Source of the DNA: Lachnospiraceae bacterium | Lineage (GTDB): Bacteria > Bacillota > Clostridia > Lachnospirales > Lachnospiraceae | NCBI GenBank assembly: GCA_021203465.1 | Contig: JAJQBC010000047.1 | Location: forward strand, 1-43,558 | Reading direction: 5' to 3' | Length of the DNA stretch: 43,558 nucleotides | Shown here: in pieces, positions 1 to 8,392 of the stretch | Position numbering within the stretch: the first letter of the stretch is position 1 | Layout of the letters: each line of letters begins with the position of its first letter | The notes under the pieces: generated by a model | Database searches by the model: none | Seen by the model: only the letters and a program-made list of their open reading frames with translations | What the model was told of the DNA's origin: nothing | Position numbers and translations under genes: made by a program

Positions 1-995
1 GTAGCACCATCCTCTTTTAAAGTAACTACATTATTACTATTGATCGTATATCCAACTGTTTCTGACAGTGTACTTTTTACGTTAATCTCATAGTCATACT
101 CTGTTTCATCCACCGTCATCGTCCCATTCACCTGGCTCGCGATGACAAAGTCTGAGAAGGACGACGTGGTATAAGTCACGTCATAAGTGCCGTCGCTATT
201 TCCATTATAAGAAAATGCAGAGTAATACTCCTCATTAGCGAAGGAAGCATAGTCCGCCACTTCTCCGTCTGAAATATGGAAGAACCACATATCCGCGATC
301 GCTTCCTCATCCAGTGTCAGGCCCTCAAAAGTAAGGGTCACGCCGTCCTCATCTGTCGGCTGGTATTCCTCACCGTCCACCTCGAGATGAATGGACATGG
401 CATAATAAAGGGTGGTCGTCATTCCCTCCAAGTCGATCGCATTCAGCACAGTGTCCTCATCCGATGAACCAATAACCAGCTTCACCTCTTCCGGCAGATT
501 ACCGCTCACCGTCACGGTCTCACCAGAGGACAATTCCGCCACGAGTGACTGCTCCACGAGCTCATATTCGTCCTCGGTCTCCTCCGTCCCCAGAGAATTC
601 ACAAGCACGATTTCATCGTCTTCCGCATCAGCATCGCCTTCCGATTCGGTTTCTCCTTCCTCTCCGTCAGAGCTATCCGCATCTTCGGCTTCATCGGCCT
701 CGTCTGCTTCGTCAGCGTCCTCCGTCTCGTCCTCGACGGTCTCTTCGTCTTCATCGCCAGACTTGATCTCGTCCTGCGATTCGCCCGTCGACTCGGCTTC
801 GCCTTCCTCTCCTGTATTTTCATCGTCCTCGGAGAGGTCTTCGTCCGTCGACTCATCAGCGTCGGTCGAGAGCTCCTCCGCTTCCTTCACTTCCGTCGCG
901 CTTGCGTTGATCGTGGATACATCCACGGAATTGAACACAATCGCCAGCGTCAACATGATTGACAGGAACCTTCTGCATCTGGTAAGTGCTTTCAT
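1..995 (-). CDS. Acidic secreted or cell-surface protein, C-terminus cut by window edge
   Basis: An open frame runs without a stop from an ATG at 995 to the left edge, so about 331 codons are visible and the C-terminus is missing. A GGAGG ribosome site lies about 8 bases before the ATG. The N-terminus has basic residues (KALTRCRRF) and then a hydrophobic stretch (about residues 11-24) ending near NASA, a typical Sec signal peptide. Residues about 35-130 are low-complexity and very rich in Asp and Glu with Ser and Thr, which looks like an extended acidic linker. Beyond that, the protein becomes ordinary and possibly beta-rich, with many Thr, Val and Tyr residues. Secretion is well supported. 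The function is unknown and I recognise no domain. The Ser-rich plus-strand frame in the same place is its shadow. Confidence 0.75.
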   Translation of the reverse strand, partial: MKALTRCRRFLSIMLTLAIVFNSVDVSTINASATEVKEAEELSTDADESTDEDLSEDDENTGEEGEAESTGESQDEIKSGDEDEETVEDETEDADEADEADEAEDADSSDGEEGETESEGDADAEDDEIVLVNSLGTEETEDEYELVEQSLVAELSSGETVTVSGNLPEEVKLVIGSSDEDTVLNAIDLEGMTTTLYYAMSIHLEVDGEEYQPTDEDGVTLTFEGLTLDEEAIADMWFFHISDGEVADYASFANEEYYSAFSYNGNSDGTYDVTYTTSSFSDFVIASQVNGTMTVDETEYDYEINVKSTLSETVGYTINSNNVVTLKEDGA

Positions 996-1328
996 CTAAG
1001 TGTCCTCCTACTCAGTCTTTTATCTGCTGCATGAAACTGATTACTTCATAACGCTTATATGTAAATGGTTAGACTACTCCACCATTTCGATTGTACCATG
1101 TTGCCCCCCCAGTTCAAGTAAAATTTACACGAATCGCGATAATAGTTTATAAAAAATTTATTTGTTCTTTATGCTTGGGTGTGCTATTCTGAATTTATCA
1201 CATGTGACGCGGCATCCGCCGCAAAGAAATCTTTATTTTCGGTATCCCAGTTCGTGGAGTTTTCCGATTATAAAACTGTAACCTTCAAACGCATATCGCA
1301 CGATCCCCATACTTACAAGGAGAAATCT
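996..1328. promoter_or_regulatory. Divergent intergenic region between secreted protein and Rpn-like gene
   Basis: This 333-base stretch holds no convincing gene. It must carry promoters for both flanking genes. For the plus strand, two weak pairs are visible: TTTACA (1124-1129) with TATAAA (1148-1153), 18 bases apart, and TTGTTC (1162-1167) with TATTCT (1185-1190), 17 bases apart. For the minus strand, only an extended minus-10 like TGGTACAAT stands out. An upstream in-frame ATG at 1179 would add 50 residues to the Rpn-like protein, but it lacks a good ribosome site and overlaps the second promoter candidate. Confidence 0.35.
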
Positions 1329-2336
1329 ATGTATCAGTCCATGTCTTCTGCCCCTGCGCGGCCATCTTACCATGCCGCGATCGGGAAAATTGACTATCCC
1401 ATGACCAATGACTACATGTTCCGCGCTGTTCTGCAGCGCAGCAAAGCCACTTTGAAGAGCCTCATTGCCTCGCTGCTTCATCTTGACCCTGACAGCATCC
1501 GATCGCTCGAGATTACGAACCCGATCGTGCTGGGACAGTCTTTTAATGAAAAATGCTTCATTCTCGACATTTCTATCCTCCTGAACAACCATGCCCATAT
1601 CAACCTCGAGATGCAGGTTCTGAATGAGCACAACTGGCCGGAGCGGTCGCTGAGCTATCTCTGCCGCAACTTCGACCAGCTCCAGAGGGGCTCGTCATAT
1701 CTGGAAGCCGCACCGGCTATCCAGATCGACTTCCTGAATTTCACGCCGTTCCCGGAGAAGGAGATGCCGGAGTTTTACGCCACTTACCAGATGCTGAATA
1801 TCAAAGACCATCATCTTTATAGTGACAAATTCAGGCTGTCTGTGGTAGACTTAACACAGATAGAACTGGCTACACCGGAGGATCGGGACTGGAACATAGA
1901 CCACTGGGCCCGTCTCTTCCGGGCCACTACATGGGAGGATGTCAAAATGCTCGCTAAGAAATTTACCAATATCGACGAGGCGGCGGAAGCCCTCTACGCG
2001 CTGAACGCGGACCAGACCATCCGCGACCAGTGTCTGGCGCGCGAGGACTATATCCGACATGAGAACTGGGTCAAGAATCAGATGAGTGAGCTGAAAGCTA
2101 CTAATGCAGAATTAACTGCTGAGAAGAAGAACTGGGCTACCGAAAAGGCAGATTGGGCTGTTGAAAAAGCGGAGCTGACTACAGCCAACGAAGCATTAAC
2201 TACTGAAAAGGCGGAGCTGAAAACGACCAATGCCGAGCAGGCAACTCTGATCACTGAACAGGCGGCCTTGATCACTGAGCAAGAAGCTCTGATTAAAACA
2301 CTGCAGGCTAAGCTTGCCGCCCTGAAAGATTCTTAA
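1329..2336 (+). CDS. Rpn/PD-(D/E)XK nuclease family protein with coiled-coil tail
   Basis: This protein of about 335 residues resembles the Rpn (recombination-promoting nuclease, formerly 'putative transposase') family. It has the family's opening PMTNDYMF (about 24-31), a buried LDIS strand with Asp80, and an NLEMQV strand (Glu94, Gln96), matching a PD-(D/E)XK core. Family members cut DNA and may promote RecA-independent recombination; none has been shown to transpose here. Residues about 250-332 form a heptad-like repeat rich in Glu, Lys, Ala and Thr, with recurring TEKAEL and ITEQ units, predicted as a long coiled coil. I chose the ATG at 1329 because AAGGAGA lies 6 bases upstream; an earlier in-frame ATG at 1179 has none. 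Its stop overlaps the stop of the convergent M20 gene. Confidence 0.8.
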   Translation: MYQSMSSAPARPSYHAAIGKIDYPMTNDYMFRAVLQRSKATLKSLIASLLHLDPDSIRSLEITNPIVLGQSFNEKCFILDISILLNNHAHINLEMQVLNEHNWPERSLSYLCRNFDQLQRGSSYLEAAPAIQIDFLNFTPFPEKEMPEFYATYQMLNIKDHHLYSDKFRLSVVDLTQIELATPEDRDWNIDHWARLFRATTWEDVKMLAKKFTNIDEAAEALYALNADQTIRDQCLAREDYIRHENWVKNQMSELKATNAELTAEKKNWATEKADWAVEKAELTTANEALTTEKAELKTTNAEQATLITEQAALITEQEALIKTLQAKLAALKDS

Positions 2337-3538
2337 TCGCAGCTTTTCTCCAGATAATCCCACGCGAACTGCGCGAGCGTTCCGCTGCCGGTCCAGAAGC
2401 AGTCCTCACAAGGCGCATACTGCGGGTTGTGCAGGTAATGGTCGTTCGGGCCGTTGTCATAGCGCTGGCTGTGCTTGATATGGACGCAGGGAATGCGCTC
2501 CGCGAAATACGCGAAGTCCTCGCCCACGAGATCCGCCTCCGTCTGGATCACGACCTTCTCCGGCCCGACGATTTTGGCTGCGGAAGCTTTCGCGATCTCG
2601 AGAAGTTCCGGATTCACGCGCGTCTCGGGCACGCCGTCCGTCATTTTGCACTCGCAGCTTCCTCCCATGCTCTCCGCGACAGACTTGCAGATCGTCGCCA
2701 TGCGGTCGAACATCCACTGATTGCGCTTTTTGTCGAGGGAGCGCAGGACGCCGCCGATCGTGATATCCTCCGCGATCCGTCCGACCGATCTGCCGTTCAC
2801 ATAACTTACCGAAATGACAGCCGGCGTCGCCGGGTTTGTCTCGCGGCTGATCACGCCGTAGAGCTGCATGATCGCGGCGGCCTGCATGAAGACCGGGTCG
2901 ACCGCCTTCTCCGGGTGCGCCGTGTGGCCGCCCTTTCCGATAAATTTCATCTCAAAGAAGGAGCTGCAGCCAAAAGCCGGGATTCCGTTCGTCACGGAGA
3001 TGCTGCCGCAGGAAAAGCCGGGCGCCACAAGGTTCGGCATCCCGTGGACAGCGATGCAGGCGTCGACCTTCGGGTCCTCCAGCACGCCCTCCTCGATCAT
3101 GGCCTTTGCGCCGAGATAGAGCTCCTCACCCGGCTGAAAAATGACCTTCACCGCACCGTTCAAAGATTCCCTGTTTTCAAACAGCAGTTTTGCCGCGCCC
3201 AGTCCCATGGCCGCGTGCGTGTCATGCCCGCAGGCATGCATATTTCCATTGAGGGAGGCGAAGGGCAGACCCGTCTTCTCTTCCTCCGCGAGCGCGTCGA
3301 TGTCGACGCGGATGCCGACGCAGCGGCCGGTGTCCTTCCCATGGATCGTAACCGCGAGACCCGCGCCGTTCACCATCGGGCGGATGTCCTCCGCAGGGAT
3401 CCCGATTGCCCGCAGGAACTGTGTGATCTCCCCCGCGGTCATAAATGTCTCATTGTTCAGCTCCGGTATCTGATGCAGACGCCTTCTCCACAGCAGAAGC
3501 TGCGGCTGAAGCGCTCTCGCCTGTTCTCTGAAATCCAT
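2333..3538 (-). CDS. M20 family metallo-amidohydrolase (N-acyl amino acid or hippurate hydrolase type)
   Basis: This 401-residue cytosolic enzyme belongs to the M20D amidohydrolases, which remove acyl groups from N-acyl amino acids and related amides. The metal-binding segment HACGHDTH is at 101-108, the catalytic Glu-Glu pair is in QPGEEL at about 138-139, and HTAHP and GEDF supply the other usual ligand positions. Length is normal for the family. The start is supported by GGGAGG before the ATG. It is the last gene of a minus-strand run behind L-serine dehydratase, with a gap of about 30 bases. That suggests a shared transcript and a role in freeing amino acids. The exact acyl substrate cannot be read from the sequence. 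Confidence 0.85.
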   Translation of the reverse strand: MDFREQARALQPQLLLWRRRLHQIPELNNETFMTAGEITQFLRAIGIPAEDIRPMVNGAGLAVTIHGKDTGRCVGIRVDIDALAEEEKTGLPFASLNGNMHACGHDTHAAMGLGAAKLLFENRESLNGAVKVIFQPGEELYLGAKAMIEEGVLEDPKVDACIAVHGMPNLVAPGFSCGSISVTNGIPAFGCSSFFEMKFIGKGGHTAHPEKAVDPVFMQAAAIMQLYGVISRETNPATPAVISVSYVNGRSVGRIAEDITIGGVLRSLDKKRNQWMFDRMATICKSVAESMGGSCECKMTDGVPETRVNPELLEIAKASAAKIVGPEKVVIQTEADLVGEDFAYFAERIPCVHIKHSQRYDNGPNDHYLHNPQYAPCEDCFWTGSGTLAQFAWDYLEKSCD

Positions 3539-3569
3539 CTCAAATCCTCCCTCTTTTTCTCACTGTATT

Positions 3570-4799
3570 CTATGTCGTCGGCCTTCTCCGGCTGAACATC
3601 CGCGCAAGGCTGCCTTCCGAGGTCTCGCGGAAACGCTGGTTCATACTGATGCCGGTCTCGTACATCGTCTTGACGACGAGATCGAAGGAAATGCGCTGCG
3701 TATCATGCAGGAAATAGGACAGATTGCAGGCGTTGATCGCCCGCATCGCCGCCACGGCGTTCCGCTCGATACAGAGCACCTGCACGAGCCCGCAGATCGG
3801 ATCGCAGGTCAGGCCGAGATGATGCTCGAGCGCAATCTCCGCCGCGTACTGGATCTGCCCGGTGTCGAGTCCCATCAGGTGCGACATCGCCGCAGCCGCC
3901 ATCGAGCAGGCCGTACCAACCTCCGCCTGACAGCCGCACTCCGCACCCGAGATCGAGGCGTTGTGCTTGACCAGATTCCCGAAGAGGCCTGCCACCGCCA
4001 GCGACTCGAGGATCTTCCGCTCGTCGAGATTCCGCCGGTCCTTCATATAGTAGAGCACCGCGGGCAGAATACCGCAAGCCCCGCAGGTCGGCGCGGTCAC
4101 GATCGTGCCGCAGTCCGCATTCTGCTCACAGACCGCATAGGCGTAGGCCGACACGTAGCGCACCTCCGTCACCTGCGGCACCTCATTGGGCGCCGGATTC
4201 TCATAGAGAATCTTCGCCTTGCGCGCGATGCCGAGTCCTCCCGGCAGGATGCCCTCCGCATTTAATCCTTCGTGGATGGAATTCTTCATGGCCTCCCAGA
4301 TCGTCTCAAGGAAACCCCAGATCTCCTCGCCTTCATTGAACTCCACATACTCCGCGAGCGTACAGTTCCACAGGCGGCACTGCTGCGCGATCTCCGCCAG
4401 TGAATTTTCCGGATAAATCTCCAGCTCCTCCAGCCGCGCCGGATCCTCCTCCTCGCCGACGACATGGATATCCCCGCCGCCGACCGACTCGACCCAGAGC
4501 TTGCTGACCACCTCGCCGGCCTTCCACGCCTCAAATTTCATCGTGTTCGGGTGGGTCAGGCGCTCCGGCATATCCGTGCGGAAAATGATCTCCGTCGGGG
4601 TCAGTTCCAGCACTTCCCGAAGGACGCGATCCGTCCCGTGCCCCTTCCCCGTCTTACTGAGCGAACCAAACAGCGAAACGGTGAACCGCTCCGCTGTCTG
4701 ATTGTCCTTTAAAAATAGTTTCGCCGCGCGCTCCGGCCCGATCGTGTGCGAACTGGACGGGCCCTTTCCTATTTTATAGATCTCTTTGATGGACCGCAT
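3570..4799 (-). CDS. sdaA: L-serine ammonia-lyase (L-serine dehydratase), iron-sulfur type, single chain
   Basis: The enzyme converts L-serine to pyruvate and ammonia using a [4Fe-4S] cluster. The 409-residue chain fuses the beta-like N-terminal half, which begins with the family hallmark GPSSSHTIGP (13-22), to the alpha half with its conserved cysteine motifs: TCGACG (Cys239, Cys242), ECGC (Cys288, Cys290) and CDPICG (Cys332, Cys336). It is somewhat shorter than the E. coli single-chain enzymes of about 455 residues. AGGAGG lies 8 bases before the ATG. It follows the DUF1015 gene by 27 bases and so probably shares a transcript with serC and serA. In classical purine-fermenting clostridia, glycine is turned into serine and then pyruvate by this reaction, which may explain its closeness to the purine locus. 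That link is inference. Confidence 0.9.
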   Translation of the reverse strand: MRSIKEIYKIGKGPSSSHTIGPERAAKLFLKDNQTAERFTVSLFGSLSKTGKGHGTDRVLREVLELTPTEIIFRTDMPERLTHPNTMKFEAWKAGEVVSKLWVESVGGGDIHVVGEEEDPARLEELEIYPENSLAEIAQQCRLWNCTLAEYVEFNEGEEIWGFLETIWEAMKNSIHEGLNAEGILPGGLGIARKAKILYENPAPNEVPQVTEVRYVSAYAYAVCEQNADCGTIVTAPTCGACGILPAVLYYMKDRRNLDERKILESLAVAGLFGNLVKHNASISGAECGCQAEVGTACSMAAAAMSHLMGLDTGQIQYAAEIALEHHLGLTCDPICGLVQVLCIERNAVAAMRAINACNLSYFLHDTQRISFDLVVKTMYETGISMNQRFRETSEGSLARMFSRRRPTT

Positions 4800-4826
4800 C
4801 GCGCCGTCCTCCTACTCATCAATGAT

Positions 4827-6068
4827 TCAGCGAATTTTCCGTCCTTCCAGATAGTAGCGCTTCTCCTGCGCATGCCCCATCGAGAAGGTCTTTCTCGGGA
4901 GCGCACCGTCCGCGACCACACCGCGGAAGAGCTGGCTCTTCTCCATGGGCGGAAGCAGGAAGCCGATCGCTCCGTCTGCCTTTGCGAGGTCCACGAGCGT
5001 GTCGTCGCCGTGAATGTAGTCGACCTCGCCTGCGTTGTGGGAGAGATACTCATCAAGGAAGCCCTGCAGCACACCTACCGTCAGCTGGCTCTTCGCCGGG
5101 TCAAGGTAAACCATACCGCTCTTCGCCCCCGCATACCAGGTCACGGGATAGCCGCCCTCGGCGCAATAATCAGCTTTCAGCGCCTCGAGAAGCGCTGCCG
5201 GATCCACGCCGGTCACAATGCGGTGAATCGGTTCGAAGACCTGCGCCTCATCGTGAATATTTTCCAGCTCCACAAGCGCCCAGCGAGCCGGATGATCGGA
5301 GAGATCCTCGCCCGGATGCGCGGCCTTCAATTCTTCATAGCAGGCTTTCGCCGTCGCCAGAGAATGGTTGCCGTCGCCGACCGCAAAGAGCACCGGCGTC
5401 CCCTTCAGTCCTTCATATTTTTCCCCAACCGTCTCCGTGTATGCGCCGAGTCTCGCCTCAAAGTCCGCAAGCACCTTTCCGTCTACCAGCCAGCCGCTGA
5501 TATGGCCACCGCCCTGCATCAGGTCAAAATCATAGAGTTTTGGCAGCGTATCCTTCACGGCGCCAATCGGTTCGATCAACTGTTTTTTGTGATCATCGCA
5601 GAGCATCAGAATATGCGGCAGCTCAATCGGGGCGTCCCGCCGCACGCGCATGCGCGGTGGGATGCGCTCGACCACCGTCTTCTCCGTCGCGCGGATCGCG
5701 GAGGTTGAGCCCTTGCTGTAATCATAAGCGTCCAGATCCACCTTGCCGATCAAGCCCTTGCGGATGGAGCCGTTCAGCAGCGTGCGCTCCACATAGACCA
5801 TCGCATTTTCGCAGGTTCGGAACACGCCGTCGTCCAGATACTGTTTCATGGTGAGATTGATCCCGCGGACCTTCTCCTCCTCATCCGGCGCGCCAAGATT
5901 CGCCTCCGGCAGAATCAGCTTGACCGTGGATGGCTTATCTCCGGCGATCCGACGCACTTCCTCCCAGTACTCCGGCTGAGAGGTGAACTGATCGCAGGCG
6001 ATCACGGACCACGCCTCCCAGGATGCTCCCTGCGGAAGCAGAATGTCGGCTGCTGAAAATACGCTCAT
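4827..6068 (-). CDS. DUF1015 family protein
   Basis: This 413-residue protein matches the DUF1015 family, recognisable by the opening FSAADILLPQ, the central GDGNHSLATAK motif and a region containing HNAGEVDYIHGDD near the end. Members are often encoded beside serA and serC in Clostridia and have been suggested to be kinase-like, possibly acting on serine, but I cannot prove a reaction here. I moved the start to the ATG at 6068, because AGGAGG sits 7 bases upstream; the longer frame from 6095 would place that ribosome site inside the gene. It lies between serA and L-serine dehydratase, so a role in serine or phosphoserine metabolism is a reasonable guess. Confidence 0.82.
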   Translation of the reverse strand: MSVFSAADILLPQGASWEAWSVIACDQFTSQPEYWEEVRRIAGDKPSTVKLILPEANLGAPDEEEKVRGINLTMKQYLDDGVFRTCENAMVYVERTLLNGSIRKGLIGKVDLDAYDYSKGSTSAIRATEKTVVERIPPRMRVRRDAPIELPHILMLCDDHKKQLIEPIGAVKDTLPKLYDFDLMQGGGHISGWLVDGKVLADFEARLGAYTETVGEKYEGLKGTPVLFAVGDGNHSLATAKACYEELKAAHPGEDLSDHPARWALVELENIHDEAQVFEPIHRIVTGVDPAALLEALKADYCAEGGYPVTWYAGAKSGMVYLDPAKSQLTVGVLQGFLDEYLSHNAGEVDYIHGDDTLVDLAKADGAIGFLLPPMEKSQLFRGVVADGALPRKTFSMGHAQEKRYYLEGRKIR

Positions 6069-6106
6069 GAATGTACCTCCTGTTACGTCTTTCATTCTTT
6101 AATTTT

Positions 6107-6172
6107 GTAACTGTCAGAACAACAGGCCCCCCCCGGGCGTTCCGCCCATTTCGTGCTGTTCTGAACTGTTAC
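6107..6172. repeat. Short intergenic repeat with inverted ends (copy A)
   Basis: This 66-base imperfect palindrome has ends GTAACTGTCAGAACAACAGG (6107-6126) and, read on the other strand, GTAACAGTTCAGAACAGCAC (6172-6153). The middle contains a GGGCG/CGCCC hairpin (6135-6147) and a run of eight C (6127-6134). The right end includes the serA stop codon. The 14-base core ATGGGCGGAACGCC, read on the minus strand (6149-6136), is identical to the core of the longer repeat at 8231-8384. The layout fits a small non-autonomous mobile repeat, here internally deleted. It could also act as an RNA hairpin between serA and DUF1015. Confidence 0.6.
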
Positions 6173-7086
6173 TGATTTCCCGCGGCGAAGCTCTCGATAA
6201 TATCCACCAGCTCCGCGCCGATGCGCTTCGACGCCTCCTTTGTGCCCGCACCGATATGCGGGGTGCAGCTCACCGACGGATGGGAGGCCAGCTCCCAGTT
6301 CGGGGTCTTCTCGCTCAGCCAGACGTCGAGTCCCGCCGCACGGACCTTGCCGCTGTTCAGCGCGTCCAGCAGAGCCGCCTCGTCCACGTTCGCACCGCGG
6401 GAGACGTTGACGATCACCACGCCGTCCTTCATCTTCGCGATGCTTTCCGCGTCGACCATCGGTTTCCCGTCGCTCGGGGCGCAGAGGACGATCACGTCGG
6501 ACGAGGAAATCATTTCGTCCATCGGAACGAAGTGCATCGTCTCGCACTCACAGCCCTCCGGTTTATGGCGGTGTACGCTGGAGAGGACGTTCATCCCGAG
6601 CGCCTGCGCCTTTTTGCCGACCAGCTGTCCGATCCGGCCGTAGCCGATGACGCCCATCGTCTTGCCCTCGAGCTCAAAGCCCTTGGAATAGGCCTTCTTC
6701 TCCCAGCGCTCCTGCCGCATCGTGCTGCCCGCGATCGAGATCGATCTCGCACAGGAGAAGAGAAGCGCGATCGCCAGCTCTGCTACCGCATTCGAGGAAG
6801 CCCGCGGGGTATTGCGAACCGTGATGCCGTTCTCCTCGGCATACTTCACCGCGATATTGTCCACGCCGACCCCGGCGCGGATGATCAGCTTCAGGCGGCT
6901 GCCCTTCGCCGCATCAATCTGCGGCTCCTTGATCTTCGTCGCCGAGCGGATCACGACCCCATCGAATTCCCGCAGGGCAGCGCCCAGCTCATCCGCCTCA
7001 TAATACTGTTCTACTATCTCGATGCCGTCACCCCTCAGCTTCTCGACAGCACCCGCATCCATACCGTCAGTTACCAGAATACGCAT
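6169..7086 (-). CDS. serA: D-3-phosphoglycerate dehydrogenase (short form)
   Basis: A D-2-hydroxyacid dehydrogenase of 305 residues. Together with the adjacent serC it indicates oxidation of 3-phosphoglycerate to 3-phosphohydroxypyruvate with NAD, the first step of serine synthesis. The Rossmann motif is GYGRIG (148-153). The catalytic Arg230 (VNVSRG), Glu259 and His277 (PHIGAG) are all present. It lacks the C-terminal ACT domain of the E. coli enzyme, so serine feedback by that route is not expected. GGGGGG and a short spacer precede the ATG. It follows serC by 27 bases. The general family also includes other hydroxyacid dehydrogenases, but the context makes SerA the best call. Confidence 0.88.
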   Translation of the reverse strand: MRILVTDGMDAGAVEKLRGDGIEIVEQYYEADELGAALREFDGVVIRSATKIKEPQIDAAKGSRLKLIIRAGVGVDNIAVKYAEENGITVRNTPRASSNAVAELAIALLFSCARSISIAGSTMRQERWEKKAYSKGFELEGKTMGVIGYGRIGQLVGKKAQALGMNVLSSVHRHKPEGCECETMHFVPMDEMISSSDVIVLCAPSDGKPMVDAESIAKMKDGVVIVNVSRGANVDEAALLDALNSGKVRAAGLDVWLSEKTPNWELASHPSVSCTPHIGAGTKEASKRIGAELVDIIESFAAGNQ

Positions 7087-7113
7087 AATAACCCCCCTTT
7101 GTCAAGCGTTCGT

Positions 7114-8199
7114 TTATGAGTTCTCCGCCTCAAATTTCTTCAGGCACTCTACCAGCGCCTCGACGCCCTCCTTCGGCATCGCGTTGTAGATCGACGCGCG
7201 CAGGCCGCCGACCGAGCGGTGCCCCTTCAGGTTATCAAAACCCGCCGCCTTCGTGTACGCGACGACCTTCGCGTCCAGATCCGCATCGCCGGTGACGAAG
7301 GGCACGTTCATCAGGCTGCGGTCGCCCTTTTCGACCGTTCCCTTGAAGAGCTTCGAGCTGTCGAGGAAGTCGTAGAGCACCTTCGCCTTGTCCTCGTTGC
7401 GCTTCGCCATCTCAGTCAAGCCGCCGATGGATTTCAGATACTTGAAGACCTTGCCGCAGGCGTAGATCGCCCAGCAGTTCGGCGTGTTGTACATAGAGCC
7501 GTTATCCGCGTGGGTCTTGTACTGCAGATAGATCGGCAAGTCGGTGAGATCGTCGCGGATCAGATCCTCGCGGATGATCACGACCACCATACCGGCCGGG
7601 CCGACGTTCTTCTGCACGCCCGCGTAGATCAGGCCGTAGTCGGAGACCTTGCAGGGCTTCGACAGGAACATCGAGGACTGGTCGGAGACGAGTACATGGC
7701 CCTTCGTGTTCGGCAGCTTCGGATAGGTGGAGCCGTGGATCGTCTCATTCTCGCAGATGTAGACATAGTCCGCGTCATCCGGGATGTCGAGGTCGGAGCA
7801 GTCCGGCACATAGGAGTAATTCTTATCCTTGCTCGAAGCGGCGACGATCACCTCGCCGACCTTCTTCGCCTCGGCGATGGCCTTCTTTGACCAGGCGCCG
7901 GTCTCGATGTAGACGGCCTTGCCGTTCTTCATCAGGTTCATCGGAATCATCGAGAACTGCAGCGTCGCGCCGCCCTGAATGAAGAGCACTTTATAATTGT
8001 CCGGAATGCCCATCAAATCCCTTAAGTCCTGCTCGGCCTCGTCGAAAATCTGCTGATAGACCTTCGAGCGGTGCGACATCTCCATCACGCACATGCCCGA
8101 GCCGCGATAGTTCATCATCTCATCACGGATCTCCTCCAGCACCGGTTCCGGCATCATCGCCGGGCCTGCGGAAAAATTGTACGTACGACCATACTTCAT
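7114..8199 (-). CDS. serC: Phosphoserine aminotransferase
   Basis: A class V PLP aminotransferase of 361 residues, the normal SerC length. It converts 3-phosphohydroxypyruvate and glutamate to phosphoserine and 2-oxoglutarate. The N-terminal YNFSAGPA motif and the PLP-lysine segment YAGVQKNVGP are diagnostic, and HRSVGGLRAS near the C-terminus is typical. An AGGAGG site precedes the ATG. It is the first gene of the serC-serA-DUF1015-sdaA-M20 run. No good minus-35/minus-10 pair is visible directly upstream, where the 154-base repeat lies, so transcription may come from the PLP gene further upstream. Confidence 0.95.
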   Translation of the reverse strand: MKYGRTYNFSAGPAMMPEPVLEEIRDEMMNYRGSGMCVMEMSHRSKVYQQIFDEAEQDLRDLMGIPDNYKVLFIQGGATLQFSMIPMNLMKNGKAVYIETGAWSKKAIAEAKKVGEVIVAASSKDKNYSYVPDCSDLDIPDDADYVYICENETIHGSTYPKLPNTKGHVLVSDQSSMFLSKPCKVSDYGLIYAGVQKNVGPAGMVVVIIREDLIRDDLTDLPIYLQYKTHADNGSMYNTPNCWAIYACGKVFKYLKSIGGLTEMAKRNEDKAKVLYDFLDSSKLFKGTVEKGDRSLMNVPFVTGDADLDAKVVAYTKAAGFDNLKGHRSVGGLRASIYNAMPKEGVEALVECLKKFEAENS

Positions 8200-8230
8200 A
8201 AGAAATTACCTCCTGCTTTTGAATTTTGTT

Positions 8231-8384
8231 TATAACAGTCCAGAACAGCACAAAAACGAAAAAACAGACTGTGCAGGTTTACCTGCTAAAAACTGTATTT
8301 TCATTTCGAGATGGGCGGAACGCCGGGTCTCAGACATATAAAATGCAAACGGTATATGTCTGAGACCTGCTGCTCTGAATAACT
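8231..8384. repeat. Intergenic repeat with inverted ends and internal hairpin (copy B)
   Basis: This 154-base element has a left end TAACAGTCCAGAACAGCAC (8233-8251) and a right end which, read on the other strand, is AGTTATTCAGAGCAGCAGG (8384-8366). Both resemble the ends of the copy at 6107-6172. It shares the exact 14-base core ATGGGCGGAACGCC (8311-8324) with that copy, in the opposite orientation. Next to the core is a perfect 15-bp stem (8326-8340 with 8353-8367, 12-base loop) with no T-run after it, so it is a hairpin and not a normal terminator. It fills almost the whole space between the PLP gene stop and serC. Confidence 0.6.
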
Positions 8385-8392
8385 ACTTCTAT

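Noticed and set aside
412-999. Serine-rich plus-strand frame
   Set aside because: It is the reverse reading of the acidic linker in the secreted protein, where Asp/Glu codons appear as Ser codons.
2333-2336. Overlapping stop codons of the convergent Rpn and M20 genes as an unusual feature
   Set aside because: Short convergent overlaps are common in bacteria; no terminator was found, but nothing else is odd.
2429-3595. A 388-codon plus-strand frame over the M20 gene
   Set aside because: Antisense shadow; the M20 gene has full catalytic motifs and a ribosome site.
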